Source: Endomychus coccineus (lineage: Eukaryota > Arthropoda > Insecta > Coleoptera > Endomychidae). From it: a stretch of 64,000 nt of DNA. Of the stretch, positions 22,659 to 36,032 are shown one piece after another (position 1 is the first letter of the stretch; each line of letters opens with the position of its first letter). The stretch spans positions 33,088,297 to 33,152,296 of the forward strand of contig OY294068.1 in NCBI GenBank assembly GCA_958510875.1, read 5' to 3'. The position numbers were made by a program, and so were the translations under genes. The notes under the pieces were generated by a model, which saw only the letters and a program-made list of their open reading frames with translations, searched no databases and was not told the DNA's origin.

Positions 22659-23885
22659 GAAATTTTCAGGCCTCTAATTGTAGAGGTATAGCCCATTTAA
22701 GCATTTGCAACTTCAACTGTCTTACACTATATTAGACCACAGCATTTTCTAAAATCATAGAGGGTCAAATCTAAAATTTCAGCTAATTGGCCTGACACCA
22801 TTCCACGAAAGAAATGCGTAGAGTCCTTTAAGTTTGAAGTTTGTTATGAATTGATATATTTCATCGTTGACAAACTTTTTGTAGGGAATAACTTGATAAG
22901 AGAAAGGTAACATAAAATTAGTTCTTTGAGAACCATTTTTTGATAATGGTTCCTGATAATTCAATAGTAAATGAATGCAATTTTAACCAGCTTTAAATCT
23001 GAAGGAAATTGGTTGTATTTCAGCCTATATTTTATGTTATTCCTTACTTCCTTAGTGATCATATACTGTTATAATCTGATCAAGTTGATATACATATTTG
23101 TAGTAGTACAAATATATGTAATTTTTATCAAAGAATGTTTTACTATTTGTTGTTGAGTTGTTTTAAAACGTGTAGATTTTATGTTATTTTTAATTATTTT
23201 GTTGATTTTGCATTGAGACACGAGAAGACTTTAACTCCATGAGAGCCTTTGTTATTTATTGTTGATCGTTTTAAATGGTTAACTTCTATAACTAACAAAT
23301 ATATTTATGATTATGTTATATTCCTATGCCATCACAACAAAGGTTGGTCAAATTTTGAGATGATATAAAACTTCACTCAATGTTTCAAACGAGTGGCAAA
23401 CAAATCTGATGTGCAATATGTTATTATTATTTTATTTGCCAGAATCGAACATTTTGAATGTTGTCAAAAGTATAGATTGCTCAATTAATTTTAATTAGAG
23501 TTCAAGACTTAAATGAACAGCATACTTGTGTTCAGAGTAGAAAAATATGATTAGTTTATTTGACTGTACATTGTACATGAAGTCGTATTTTTGATAGGAT
23601 TGAAGGAAATGTTCTGAAATGAGGTGAGAAAATATGCTGGATAACTTTTCGAGGTCACATCACCTGGGAAACAAATTTTCCTAATTCCAACCAATGTCAA
23701 GTTGAGTGCAACAAAAAGTTAATATGTAGTAGAAACAAGTACTTCATTGAGTGCATCAAAATTGACTAGTACACAGGGTGTCCCAGGCTTTAGTAGTAGA
23801 ACTTTAACAGTGGATAGAAAATTTGATTTTCAGTAGTAATATCCCTAGGACATTGATAATAGCGAGATAATTTTGTGACAATCGA
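22659..23885. other. AT-rich spacer, no gene seen
   Basis: No recognisable gene or large repeat. A mariner-type end (ACAGGGTGTCCCAGG) at about 23774 is isolated and may be the scar of another element. Confidence 0.45.
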
Positions 23886-23948
23886 AAGCTCGTTCCTTGG
23901 TAACAGCCGGAAGTCAAAGGCTGAGGGCTGTTACCAAGCAACGAGCTT
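23886..23948. repeat. Near-perfect hairpin of 23-bp arms
   Basis: AAGCTCGTTCCTTGGTAACA (23886 on) pairs with TGTTACCAAGCAACGAGCTT (ending 23948) with one mismatch, around a 17-base loop. The similarity extends outward through TGACAA on both sides. It abuts the TA target of the neighbouring mariner MITE. It could be a small foldback element or a hairpin RNA; only the sequence symmetry is visible. Confidence 0.7.
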
Positions 23949-23963
23949 GAGAAATTTGTCATA

Positions 23964-24895
23964 CCGGGATATCAAAAATTATCTTGGTCAAGGGTGGTTG
24001 TGGAATCTAAAACGTGTGTCTTACTTTACGTTTGAAATAATTATGTCACTGTCACACTGACATCACCAATAACCTACAAATTTCATACCTATTTATTTCA
24101 GTTGTAAAACAATAATGAACTACAAATTATGAAATAACGGTTTTGGTAACAAGAAAAACTAAATTACAGTAATTGTTGGAAATGTCCCCCGTTTTGTTCG
24201 ATGCACAAGTTGACGCGCATCCTCATGCTGTGAAAACAGTTTTGCAGCATTTCTGGCGTTATGGTTGCACATTGCTGAACTATTCTTTGTTGAAGTTCAA
24301 AGGTTTTGCAGGCTCCTCTTCCATACGTTGACGAACGTCATTGACAACTTCTTCTGTACGAACTCTTGGTCTACCAGCACCTTTTTTATGAGTCACACAA
24401 CCAGTTTCGCGAAACGCTTCAACACAATTTGTAAGGCACGCATAAAAATTGTCCGGTAATATTGCCACGTTTGGGAAGTGCTCTCGAAAATTGTCCAAAC
24501 ACAAACGTTGACTGTATTGCCAATTTCCATTAACTAGCGCAACCGTTCGAAAATAGGCTTCAATCATGAAAATTTTGTGCTGTGTGGTAAGAGGCATGAT
24601 TCAAAAACTGGATTAGAAAATTTCAGCAGAATGACTTAACAGATTCTGACACAACAAAACATATTCAAAAATTCAAAGTAAGACACACGTTTTACATTCC
24701 ACAACCACCCTTAATCAAGATAATTTTTAATTTGTAGTTCATTACTGTTTTACAACTGAAATAAATAGGTATGAAATTTGTAGGTTATTGGTGATGTCAG
24801 TGTGTGACAGTGACATAATTATTTCAAACGTAAAGTAAGACACGTTTTAGATTCCCCACAACCACCCTTGACCAAGATACTTTTTGATATCCCGG
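23964..24895 (-). mobile_element. Mariner-derived element, 932 bp, with partial DUF4817 gene
   Basis: Ends CCGGGATATCAAAAA and its inverse are flanked by TA (23962-23963, 24896-24897). Terminal inverted repeats are about 190 bp. Inside, the minus strand encodes MPLTTQHKIFMIEAYF... to 105 aa (24597-24280), a DUF4817 helix-turn-helix with AFRETGCVTHKKGAGRPRV. The DDE catalytic part is missing, so the element is non-autonomous. A shorter copy lies at 57326-57790. Confidence 0.85.
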
Positions 24896-24897
24896 TA

Positions 24898-27800
24898 TTT
24901 GAGGGGATACCAATTAAACAGTATTTTTATTTCTAAACAAAGTAAGTTATTGTGCTTTATTTGTTTGAATATTTAAAATGGAATATTACAAAGTAACGGT
25001 ACATTAATTTATATTTGTTGTAATAAGTAGCATACATAAATTTGATATGTGGTGTGCCTGTATGCTATGGTATCTCACCTCATACATATATTTGGACAAG
25101 TTATTTATTTTAAACTACAATAATTTTTTTGTTTTCATTAAATCATACATTACCTCTAGTAAATGATGCCAATCAAACACATAATTACTTTATGACTATT
25201 CCATCTAATCATTTTTGAATACTTATAATGCAAATAATAAGACTGTTCTTAACTTTAAAATTTGACCAACCCTGTACAGTAATAGCTTTCTCATGTAAGT
25301 GATATATGTTAATTGTGTTCCTAGTGATTCATTTCTCGAAATCCAAAAAAGTCCTTATCAAATTATCAAAATAATTAATTTCAATAATACATTCAAGGCT
25401 GACCTATAATTAAAAAGAGATTATGGATCTTTATCTGAAGATTGGTAGATGGTTATTAATATGGAGTATTTATTAAAAAAGCTAGATATTATATTTATGT
25501 ATTGAATGGAATTGAACAGATTTTGAGGATCATTTAAATAGGCCCTTAGTTCTTGTAACTAATGGGTTCTCATATCATATAAGTTCAGGTAAAAGGTCAA
25601 ATAAATATAGTCTTTAATAAGGTTTAATATTTAATTTGTAAGATATATATATATATTTATTTTGTGTTTAGTGGAATTTGTTAGATTTGGAACTGTTTTT
25701 GACTAAGTCTTTGGTAAGCGTTATTATTTAAAAACAAACAATAGATGATAAGAATTTCATAAATAAATTTCTCATATTGATAGAAGTGAATTACAGAATA
25801 AAAGTAAAAATGATTATTACCTAAGAAATCAGTACAAGCTGAAATTTTATTTGCACAATGTAATATATTAGTTGTCGTTATTTATATAATGACTACAATT
25901 AATAGTTTTTGGAGCACAATCACCGCTTTGCTCTTCTCATATTTATTGTGTCCTTTCTTATTATAGCCGCACTGCACAATAAACTCGATATGCGCATATT
26001 CACATTAAATGACACAAGAAAAACAAAAGAAGTGCTGACAAAGCCTTCTAAGTTGTTTCACAAGCATTAGCATGTATGTGGGTTGATACTGTATAATGCT
26101 AGATAATTTTGCTAACCTGTTATCTAATACTATGAACATCTTTCACATTTATTAGAACCATGCTCCGTAAACATTCATATAGGCTTGTATTATGATTTGT
26201 ATTTTGTAATAGATTTCTAACATTGACTTATTTATTATAACTAGAGACTGGATGATATGCACTAAAAATGGTAAGCCATATGCTGAAAAAAAACGAAAGT
26301 ATTCAATATGTATCAATATATGCAATTTAAAAAAATTCTTCAATGGCATCTACTGTGGTATTGTCTTTGATGCATTGAAATTAATTTATACAAAGAAAAA
26401 GATCTTTCAACGTCACAAGTTGTAATAGATGCATACTTGAAGCTTGAAATTAAAGCCTATGTTGACAAAATTCCCATTAATGATATTATTCACTTGTGAC
26501 TTGGGATCTGTAGAAATAGTATATTATTCAACGAGCATATTATGGTGGCTATTATTTACGTGGATGAAGTTTACGGCACGAGCCGCAGGCGAGTGTCGTA
26601 AATCATCCAAGTGAATAATAGTCATAATATGCAAGTAGAATATTATACTTTGTCCACGACCAAACAAATATTACTTTGATACTAATAAACTTTGCTGTTG
26701 AAACAAGTCGAACCAACAAATTGTTGACGTTTCAAGTTAAATTCGATCCGACTTGACGTTTCATAGCACGCTCTATTTCTATCATATTTGTCTAGAAAAA
26801 TGTCTATCATGTTTGTCATATTGATGGTAGTGAATAATGATTTCATTATTCACTAGTGATTAATGGATATCATTATGCTTGAGGAAACACATGCATTATG
26901 CATATTTTATACAATAGTCGTGGACAAAATATTTTATAGTTTCATGAATAACATTGATAGTAGTGAACATTACCGAATGGAAAACAAGTTACTGAAAATA
27001 TTTTATTATAGAAAACATCAATTTAAGAAAGTATACGGTACATTTTTGTTTTATAATAAAATTACAATTTGCCATTGCCAGGCTTTTTTCGCCAATTTTG
27101 AAAAAAAATTTTATCGTCCAATTTTAAAAATTAATTTTATCTTTGTATTTTCACAAATGACTGTATGTCACCATTGTTTATTTGTATGTTTATCACTGAT
27201 GGTTAAATAGTAACTGAACTGTAAATGGAGATTTAGTTTTAAATAAGCGATACATCATAAAAGGAAACGTTAGCCGATTATCAATATCATTTATTTCATT
27301 ATACTGGGAATTTCAACGTTCAGCAGGTAGAAATTCGATCCCAACATAATAATAAAATCCGGAATTTCATTGTCGGTAACAAGGCCATAATTGTCGTGTT
27401 CATTTAATATAAATTACCCAAACAAGTTATAATATGCTCAAAAACATGCAAATATGCACCTCGTATACAGTGAAACAAAAAAATACTTTGCATGCATTTT
27501 GCATAATCCAGTCTCTAATTATAACAACATATTTACATTTACGTGAAATATTACTTGGAATTTGTTTCGAATGCGTTCCAGAAAATGGTTACTATTTTTC
27601 ATTAAAAAATATATCTGCACTACGCTCTTCTATCTAAGATATCAGATCTATAGTTCCATCATATCAATTCAAATACATATAAAAAATCTGAGTAACTCGC
27701 CAGAGAACATCCAGTTTTTCGATTTCAAGTAATTCTGGATACATTCTGGTATATTTGTGGTTGGTCAAATTCAGATAGAAGAAATAGTATTCTTTTCATT

Positions 27801-30800
27801 GTCAGAACAATGATTACTTGAAACATTGTTGGCTTAACTCATCATATCACCCTGTCTTTGGAGGGGTTTGGAATGAAAACTTATGGAAACTAATGCAACT
27901 GTTTTTTCTAATGTTCTTCGGGATGTATATTAATATGCAAATCACAGGCCAATATAGTAGGACATAAAGAGAAAAATAGAATTTTCATTCAGAAATGTTC
28001 ACTTAAAAATGAGAAATATTGTGTTTGGACCAAATTTCATTCTGATTTGTCTATTTTCGTTATTTTTCAAAAAAGCATAAGAAGTAACGGATCAGTATTG
28101 TGCTTGAATCCTGGAAGCTTACTCATGCAGCTAATGAGTATAAATTTAAATGATTAATTGTGTCAACAAATTCGGAATACCAGATATGAAACGTCGAAAT
28201 TAAACTTAGCATCATCAATCTGACCACTTTCTCAGTTGATAAACGTTCTAAGCGCAAGTAAATATGAGTTGAACATTGAGGATATCTTGCCATCTAGAAA
28301 TGTGGTGTTAGAAAATGCATATAAATAACAGTGACTTGATGAAAAATATATGTAACAATAAATCAAAAGAATATTTGATTATCTTTAATTAATGAGATTA
28401 TTAAAACTCGAAGAGACATAAGTAAAAGCGCTAGTTTGCAGGACAATCAGTATAATCTAATATAAGAAAATCAAAACTATTTATTGCTGATAAATGAAAA
28501 TATCAAATATCTAAGAGTAGTCATATATTGAACAGTTATAAATGTCATCTTGTATTATTAAAAAATTGTATGTGGTATGCGAACGATTGGATTCAATTTG
28601 ATGAGACTGGTTGATTCGGACAGATTTCATCAATATTACATGAGTGACCTGGGAGTACAAATAATAATATCACCAGTCACTATAATACTCATCTTCCCAA
28701 TGTTATACTCGCAAATCGATGATAAAAGTTGTATTCACTGTTACCAAAGACTTGGGATTCCTGATTTCTGTTACATTTTTAGTACCGGAATATAGTAAAT
28801 AAACGCAAAATGTTTATTCAAGTATGAACGTACCGATTCGCGAGTGACTGGTTTTTAAATTTTTTTGAAACTTGAACAATTATAGTGATTAGAGATACTA
28901 CTTTTGTGTTTTCACAATACTTGATATCAAAGCATTACATATTTACTTCTCGATAAGCTTGAGATTATTTGAGCTTGTGCCTTCAAGATTAGAGGATCAA
29001 ATATATATTTAGGGTAGGTTCATTTTTCAAGGAAGTTTGTCCTAGATTTAGAAGGTGCTTAGTTACTAAATGTATAGTACTTCAGTCATTTCTCAAGCTT
29101 TGAACTACTAGGATTCCAAATAAAATTGCGCATTTGTGTGGGCGGTTTCCAATCACACGATCTAGAAGCATAAATATTTAGATATTATTTTGGCTTTCAT
29201 AGAATCTGATGTTGATTTCTGCTCAAGTTTTTAGTGAATACAAATCAAGAAGTCTGGTTAATCACTTTTATTGGTATAGTTTGTTTTATATAACTACAAT
29301 TGAAAAATGCTTCAATCAAAATATATATACCGAATTGAAAACAAATGGTTTTGCTAAATTAACTCAGGTTTCTGCTGGAACTAATTAAAGTTAGGACTAA
29401 ACAGGGTCTTTAGGTTATGATATATGTATTTAAGTATGAAATAACCTAAGAAACAACTATTTTTACGTGTACTATTACAATACATATATAATGACAAATA
29501 TTATTTATTCAACAATCAGTATACTGTGCTTTAATACCTATTTCTGGAAAGTAATTGAACTTATCTTTTGAATGAATCTCTTAACCAAATTTCCACTTCT
29601 ATTGAAACGATTCTGTATCTTCCAAACGTATTGCTTGATTCGTTTAACTCGAAAACCATTTCATATCCCACTAGTGTTTTCCGACTATAAGTCATGTTTA
29701 ACTTTGACATTCTATTTTGTTAAACGTATACTTGAACAAATTTCTTTTTCCAAAAGTTGAACTCAATTTTTTAATCATATATTTGATGGTAATTTGATTT
29801 AGACAACAGGTCTAAATTTTTTATTTTGAAAGCCAGTATTCTACTTGTTTCCCGATATCAACAAGAGTACATTTTCAAAAACCTGAAGGATCTGGCTTTT
29901 ATAACATGTGCCATTTGAAATAATGAAGCTACCCATTCTTACCTGAATTTGTTTTTAATGCATAACACAGAAAATGGTGTCACATTAAATTTACAAGCGT
30001 TTTTGACCCTAAATAATCCGTCAAAATCATACGGAACATAAAGAATGATCTGCAGTCAGAACCTTCTTGGACAGATTAGAAATGATTCATATATAACTTT
30101 TTTATTAGGAAGCGTTCTATGGTTGTGATTTTTTTGTATTTCGTATTTCGCATGAAGTGCACGAATTGTAAATTTTGAATAAGCACAAATAATTAATTAT
30201 TAAGTAGTACTATATCAAATTGCTATTCGGTTAGGTTGAAAGTGGGCACAATATTTTGAAGTATTTAGAAACTATTTTTTATTCTTTATCTTTAACGCAA
30301 ACATGTGTTTAAAACATGTTCTTGATATAAAAACAGTTATTGATCTAACAAATTCTGGAAATAATTAGCACAATTCTAATATTTAAATGTGTAGGAATTA
30401 GCTAGGTGTATTATTCTGTAGGCGCTTGACAGTTCATTCTTTTGAGAGAGAATAGAATATTTCTGGTATGTTTATCATATATGTTATTCGTAAAGTTGAA
30501 TGTTGATTGTTTATTGTGGTATATGTACTGTACCCGACCATTTCCTCTGCAATAAGCAATGCAATTCAGATGTAATATTAATAGTTTTGTATTATGAAAT
30601 AGTTGCCTCAGGAACTGGTGCTTTTGAAATAATCTAATCTTCATTTCGAGCAATAAAAATGAATGGTATATAATGCCTTCCTTAACTTCTGGAAATTGCA
30701 TAATTGAAACGCGATTATTATAATATACTTCTCGATTATTACCGAACGGTTTCAATATTATACCGGTTTATTACAAATGTTTCCTTGTAAATATGTTTCA

Positions 30801-31240
30801 GAGCAGTTAACAGGATGAGGTAACAATAATAAAAGACATAGCCAGTATAAACGTCGAATTGTATTGCCTGAATTGCTGTCTATGCACGAAAAAATGCCTT
30901 TTACATGTACCAAAAATTAGAATCTCATTATGTTATTCTTCGCAAAATAAAAAAAAACTTTTGTGTTTGCCATTTCAGATTGCCATATTCTAAACACTGA
31001 TCTGGAGCTGGTATGCTCATCCTGTCTGAAAATTCCTTAGTCATAATGTACTGCTTCCACAAAATGACTAAATGAGCTTATTAAATCGAAATGTTTTTTT
31101 TTTAATTTCAACTCGATTCCCATTCCTTAGGTTGAACCTGATACATCAACTGAATGAAATATTGAACAAGAAGCTATTTTTTGAGAATTGTGGAAACTTC
31201 TATTCATTTATTATGTGCATTTTGAATTAAGCTCTCCGAA
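24898..31240. other. 6.3 kb of AT-rich spacer without a recognised gene
   Basis: No host exon was recognised. The stretch holds a dispersed repeat copy (25970-26235, relative of 14190-14460) and the hairpin at 26535-26632. Short open stretches such as 26863-27210 and 30755-30411 have biased AT-rich composition and no known motif. They look like chance frames. Confidence 0.5.
26535..26632. repeat. Hairpin element with GCATATTATG ends
   Basis: Arms GCATATTATGGTGGCTATTA and its near-inverse ending at 26632 enclose a smaller GC-rich hairpin (TTTACGGCAC / GTGTCGTAAA with GAGCCGCAGGCGAG at the tip). Nearby TTTGTCCACGACC (26657) and GGTCGTGGACAAA-like (26917) form a second, wider inverted pair. This suggests the hairpin belongs to a larger decayed foldback. 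Confidence 0.6.
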
Positions 31241-31242
31241 AT

Positions 31243-31965
31243 TTTAGAAAAGAAAAAAAATTGAGTATCGAAAACGTGCCGGAAAGGTCCTAACTATTCC
31301 GAACGCGCTATGACGTCACGATTCTACTTTTCACCGTTTGACAATATACTCCGTAGGCATAAGCCAAAATTTTGATATATCTACTCGTAATTTACGTGAT
31401 TTAATAGTAAGAGTGCAAAATTAGAAAATGATAAGTTATAAATGTTGTTTTGTACCCCTATGCAAAAATACATGAAAAAATAGTCTCAACAAAACTGTCA
31501 AGGAAAAAGTAGTTCTATTAAATCGACGCATCACGTAAGTAGTATTGAGCATTAATACACATTTTTTACACGTTCAATGTTAATTGTCGGAAATCCTTCA
31601 ATATATGTAAAAATACATAACCTCAACATTTTTAATCGGCGATAAAGATTAAGACATGTGATATTGGTTTTCACTTGCCAAGCAGACCATGCAACTGCAT
31701 GTGAAATAATTAAACTGTAGTGCTTTAATTAAAGTAAACCACGTTCATAAGAAGCTATGTAGGAAGAGATACATTGCAGAAGTTCTGGCAAATGATTCGG
31801 TGAATCGAGTTTTATAGTTCCTTTACCTTTTCGTTTTATATCGACATTTTAAAAATATATTCCTTGAAGATCGAATTTCCTATTTATTTATTAGACAACC
31901 CCTTCAAAGAATAGAATCGTGACATCATGAGCTTTCCAGCTGCTAATCGCAGCCGTTTTGACGGC
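31243..31965 (+). mobile_element. THAP-bearing remnant flanked by inverted repeats
   Basis: TGACGTCACGATTCTA at 31311 and its near-inverse TAGAATCGTGACATCA at 31911 mark inverted arms. Between them a frame from ATG 31428 reads MISYKCCFVPLCKNT, a stop, then KNSLNKTVKEKVVLLNRRI up to a GTAAGT donor (about 31537). CxxxPxC followed by KNT is the start of the THAP zinc finger found in P-like transposases and their relatives. The stop codon and absence of later exons mean it is a relic. The assignment rests on a short motif. Confidence 0.45.
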
Positions 31966-32439
31966 AGACGAAAATATATCATTTTCAGTTATTTATTACA
32001 ATGCTTAAATTATGAAAACTGCTTTATTAACCATTAATTTCAATGTCAGAACGTAAATACATGATACAGCCCAAAAAAACCGTTTCAGTACCTAATTCGG
32101 TGAATTGAAAAGCAAAAAATTTAAAACAATCAACCATAATGTATGAGTGCTCATTTTAAAGTTTCTGAAAAATTAAGATAATTCAATTATTAACTTCTAT
32201 TTCATTATCTTTGCCTGTTCTTTGTAGGTAGAGGTAGTATTTATTTTGTTCCATTTATACTGTTTACAAGACAGTGAAGAACACTTGAAATAAAATAAAT
32301 AATATAGACTGATGACTATATTAAAAAATGCAAGGGCAAGGGACCCGATCTTAGTGACCCCGTGCGACACTTTCTATGACCAATTAATAGGAATGGACTA
32401 TTTTAACATAGAATATGTTTTTACGGAGAACCTAATTGA

Positions 32440-33260
32440 TGGAAAGCGTTACGCGAAAACCGTTACCTGAATTCGTAACAGGTCTGATTGGTCGAGACCA
32501 CGGTCGTACATACAGGTCTGGAAACTCGGGGCTGTTTCCTATGTGAGAAGTGGGACCCTTAAGCGTCGTCTGTCGCATAGTACCAAAAGACGTCACGGGT
32601 GACGCAGTAGTCTACGAGTATTCTCTGACAACTGTCAGTTGACTTGTAAACACAAGGAATACCTGCGTTTTCAGAAACAAATTACGAAACCGTGCATTGT
32701 GCCGAAATGCAAAACTGGGTACAAAAGTGTAAAGCAAGAAACTTCTGTTTTTAAAGGGTCGAAAGATGCGGAAATGCGAAAAAAGTGGATGCTTGCCATT
32801 CCGGATAGAAATCGTTTTAACGAGGTCTTTTATGTGTGCGAGCATGAATAACGAAAAAGGGGAAGTTATTTTTAAGGTGAGTAATACATTTTGACAAGAG
32901 TAACAGTTCTATTCCTCTCTCAAATCAGAATACTTAGTAACTCTGCTTGCGATTCCGGAAAGAAATCGTTTTACCACGTCAATCCAAGCGCTAGCTAGTG
33001 GCTGAGCGAGGGACTACGAGTTTGGCGACGCGTAAGAGACCCATGTCAAACATACCAGTCCCCAGACCTGTATGTACGACCGTGATCGAGACCAATAGGC
33101 TCCTCCTCTTATACCAGCGCCGAGCGATCGCGGAAACAACCGAGCGTAAAGGAGTGTATACGCAAAGAGTTCTATATAACTGTGTATACGTGACTGTGAC
33201 CACACCACATTCATATAAGACAGTTTACCGAGGACGCGGACCTCGTTCAGAATTATCAAT
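32440..33260 (+). mobile_element. P-like transposon remnant with THAP finger
   Basis: Inverted segments at 32489-32523 and 33052-33096 share GGTCGTACATACAGGTCTGG (inverted as CCAGACCTGTATGTACGACC), close to both ends. A THAP-type frame lies between them. The right-hand sequence (AATAGGCTCCTCCT, ATACCAGCGC) recurs at 49066-49096, so the family has at least one other relic in this window. The exact termini and target duplication could not be fixed by eye. Confidence 0.6.
32639..32851 (+). pseudogene. THAP-domain reading frame, truncated
   Basis: The frame gives KPCIVPKCKTGYKS, then SVFKGSKDAEMRKKWMLAIP and FYVCEHE before a stop. This matches the C-x-x-x-x-C ... W ... C-x-x-H order of the THAP DNA-binding finger, but the protein ends where the conserved HF pair should follow. 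An AAG|GTGAGT donor lies just after the stop (about 32876). A second partial copy of GAAAGAAATCGTTTTA at 32957 shows a local duplication. Probably the first exon of a dead P-like transposase. Confidence 0.6.
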
Positions 33261-33861
33261 TTATTATTTTTTATTTGTTGGGAAGAAAGAACATTCGACG
33301 TGTTCTATCGTCTTTATCTAATAAAAACTGTAAATTTTTTTTCATTCTGTCTTTTGTCGCCTTGTACTGAGTTAGATTACTCCAACTTCCGCTGCGTCGC
33401 TGGCAACAGAAGGACGAAACTTGAGATAGGGATAAGGTTTTTAAATTTGAGTACATTTATCAAACTATATTTAATGAAGGTTTGTTGAATCACAAACTGG
33501 CAAATCTTATATCTAAATATCATCCAAATTACAAAATAATATTAAACAGACTTAATTTTTATAGTTACGCTGCCTGACCCCTGCCTGATTTTCTCAAGGC
33601 TGAAGTAATTTTTTCTGTCTCACTTCATTCTTATACATTAAAATGGAGCATAATATTTTTTCAAATATGTACAAACAGTAAAAAGAGTGGGTAATGTCAC
33701 AAATTTTTATTGTTTGTTAGATTCTCAATTACAACATTACTATTCATAACTGTATTAAACTGTCAGTTTGCCAGGGAAAATGCAGCTCTCTTCACAGCGA
33801 CTTTCTAGTTTTATGTATTTCTGACATAATTTTCATCTTTTTTAAAGAAATAATTTTCTCA

Positions 33862-34004
33862 TTATACTATTAGTTTGTATCTGCCTCGGGTCTTAATATC
33901 ACGATCCCTCCATTTCATCTTCAATCTCTGAAAGAACTCCACTCTCAACTTCCATTTCTTGGAATTTTCAAGTTTATACTTATTTTTCAGTTTGTTAATA
34001 TCGC
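33862..34004 (-). other. Exon-like open stretch of unknown origin
   Basis: On the minus strand a TTAGTTTTAG acceptor (ending 34005) leads into a basic open frame containing LKNKYKLENSKKWKLRVEFF and ending RGRYKLIV, then TAA. It looks like a terminal exon, but no preceding exon and no family were recognised. It may be transposon-derived or chance. Confidence 0.2.
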
Positions 34005-34009
34005 CTAAA

Positions 34010-36032
34010 ACTAATAATAAAATTACATAAGCCCTATTGAAGAAAACGATAGTTGGACCATATCCTTAATAAATGTAATCTACTTTACCGACGACCGTTT
34101 TATTTGAAAAAATAGTACACGACGAGATTTTATTTTATTTTTGACATTTTTGGATTTAGATAGACATCGTTTTAGATTACACTGGTTCTTGATTTTTGAA
34201 GATAGACCCAAAATTGGGCCTTCGAGAGGCCCAAACACATTTTGATCGATATTTCGACTTTGACAGAAGCAAAAAAGATGTGCAGGTGCGCAAAATATGC
34301 GTATGAACCATTGCTATGAAATTTGTTTTTGTTCCGAAATTTCCTAACCTCAAAATTTTCCAATTTTCTGAGGTATTTTTTTTAAAGATGAGCTAAAAAT
34401 TGGTATTTATATCAAAATGTATTGGTCAAAATCTACAATATGCATTTTGATTTAGGTCAAAACATGCATTTTTCAGCACGTGCATTTTTACGGTTTTTCG
34501 GAAAATTCAAATTTTCGCGCCAAAAAAAAGAAGAAAAACAGTGGAAAGTAGAATAAAAATGCCAACTTTTCATCTGAACCAATTATGTTTGCGATTTTAT
34601 TTCGGTTCAAAAAAAACCATGAAAAAATCACAAAATGGGCGTTATATCGGACCCATAACCTCCAAATGACTTCTACTTGGGCTCATTCGACGCGTATTAA
34701 TTATCTACAACTTTGGTCTCGGGTGTATATTCGATTAAAGCCTTCGTTTTCAAATAAATTTAAAAAAACGTGAAAAACCACAAAATCTGGCCAAAAAAAT
34801 TACCATAACTTTTCGAGCGGCAGCGACAGAAATTTTTAACTTTCCAGAAAAGACGTACCTTTAATCAAGTAATTTCAAGTCAAGTTTAAATTTAGCGCTC
34901 CAATGCAAACGCCCACTGGAGGCGCTACGATCACGTCCTTTGCATTTTACTGTAGTCTTATCTTCATGAATCAGCGACAATTCTTCATTTCTTTTGAAGT
35001 TCGATCTCTGTTGTAAGTTTAACAAGAACGCAAGTGGTCTTCGGTCGCTTCATTGTTACGTGTTGTGTTAGCTTCTTCCAGAACTTCGTACTTGTCTACC
35101 CTGCAACTTTTATGTTATCAATTCTTTGAATTAAAAGATTATACGTGGATTCCACAAATAGACATCTTATAAAATAGGATAGGTACTAGAGTTGTCAAAT
35201 TCGTGGATTCCGTTTCAAAGCTGTCACGTGATTCTCACCACTAGCCTTTGTTACAGAGAAGTATCGTATGGTAAGGATCTCTTGACATGACAGGCGGAAA
35301 CGACGTGAAAGCAGTTGCCGGGTAGCTTCGCCTAATAACCCCCAGATGGCGCTGCAAATCCCCCCATAAATCCCTGAACTTTTAAATAATCTAAGAAAAA
35401 TATACACATTATAAAATGTGAGTCTTAAACTTCCTGCTTGTGATTCGTGACACACGTGTCCAGGGAATCGTGTGGCGCCCTCTACTTATCTAGGGTTATG
35501 ACGCAGATAACCGTGCATATTTGAATGACGGAAATGATGTCGATTTATTCAACAATTTGTAATGTTTAAAAACAAGCAAAACCCCCCCAACAAAACCAAA
35601 AAAATCCCCCAAATTTGGGGGAAAACCCATAACCTGGTAACACTGCGTGAAAACATTAGATATACAACTCGAAGAACTCTTACCATTCCTTCATCAAGAA
35701 AAACAAAGCATTCTAGGAAAATTGGAAAGGTACAAAGCTACTATTGAAGACTCATGCTTTCCTTGGAATATTATTGATTTAAAAATTAGTGAATATTCAT
35801 AATTATATCATTATTTATTAATATTTTACAGTAAATTTACAAATAAAATGAAAACTGTATAGATATATAGCTTTAATTCTCTTCAAATTAATACTTATCC
35901 GATTCTACAAAAAAGGTGAAGATCAAAGTCACTCATTTTGTAGACACATTAACCTTACAGCTAACAACTCAATTTATAATGTATACACTTTTCATTCATT
36001 TATAGTCGGCAGAGTCATGGAATCAGACTTTT
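34010..36032. other. Spacer 3' of CNOT2, no gene seen
   Basis: No gene or large repeat was recognised. Minus-strand AATAAA (TTTATT at 35814-35819) lies about 215 bases past the CNOT2 stop and is the likely poly(A) signal of that gene. Confidence 0.5.

Noticed and set aside
26863..27210. 115-codon open stretch in spacer
   Set aside because: Composition is that of AT-rich spacer (many Phe, Ile, Tyr, Asn), with no motif or splice context.
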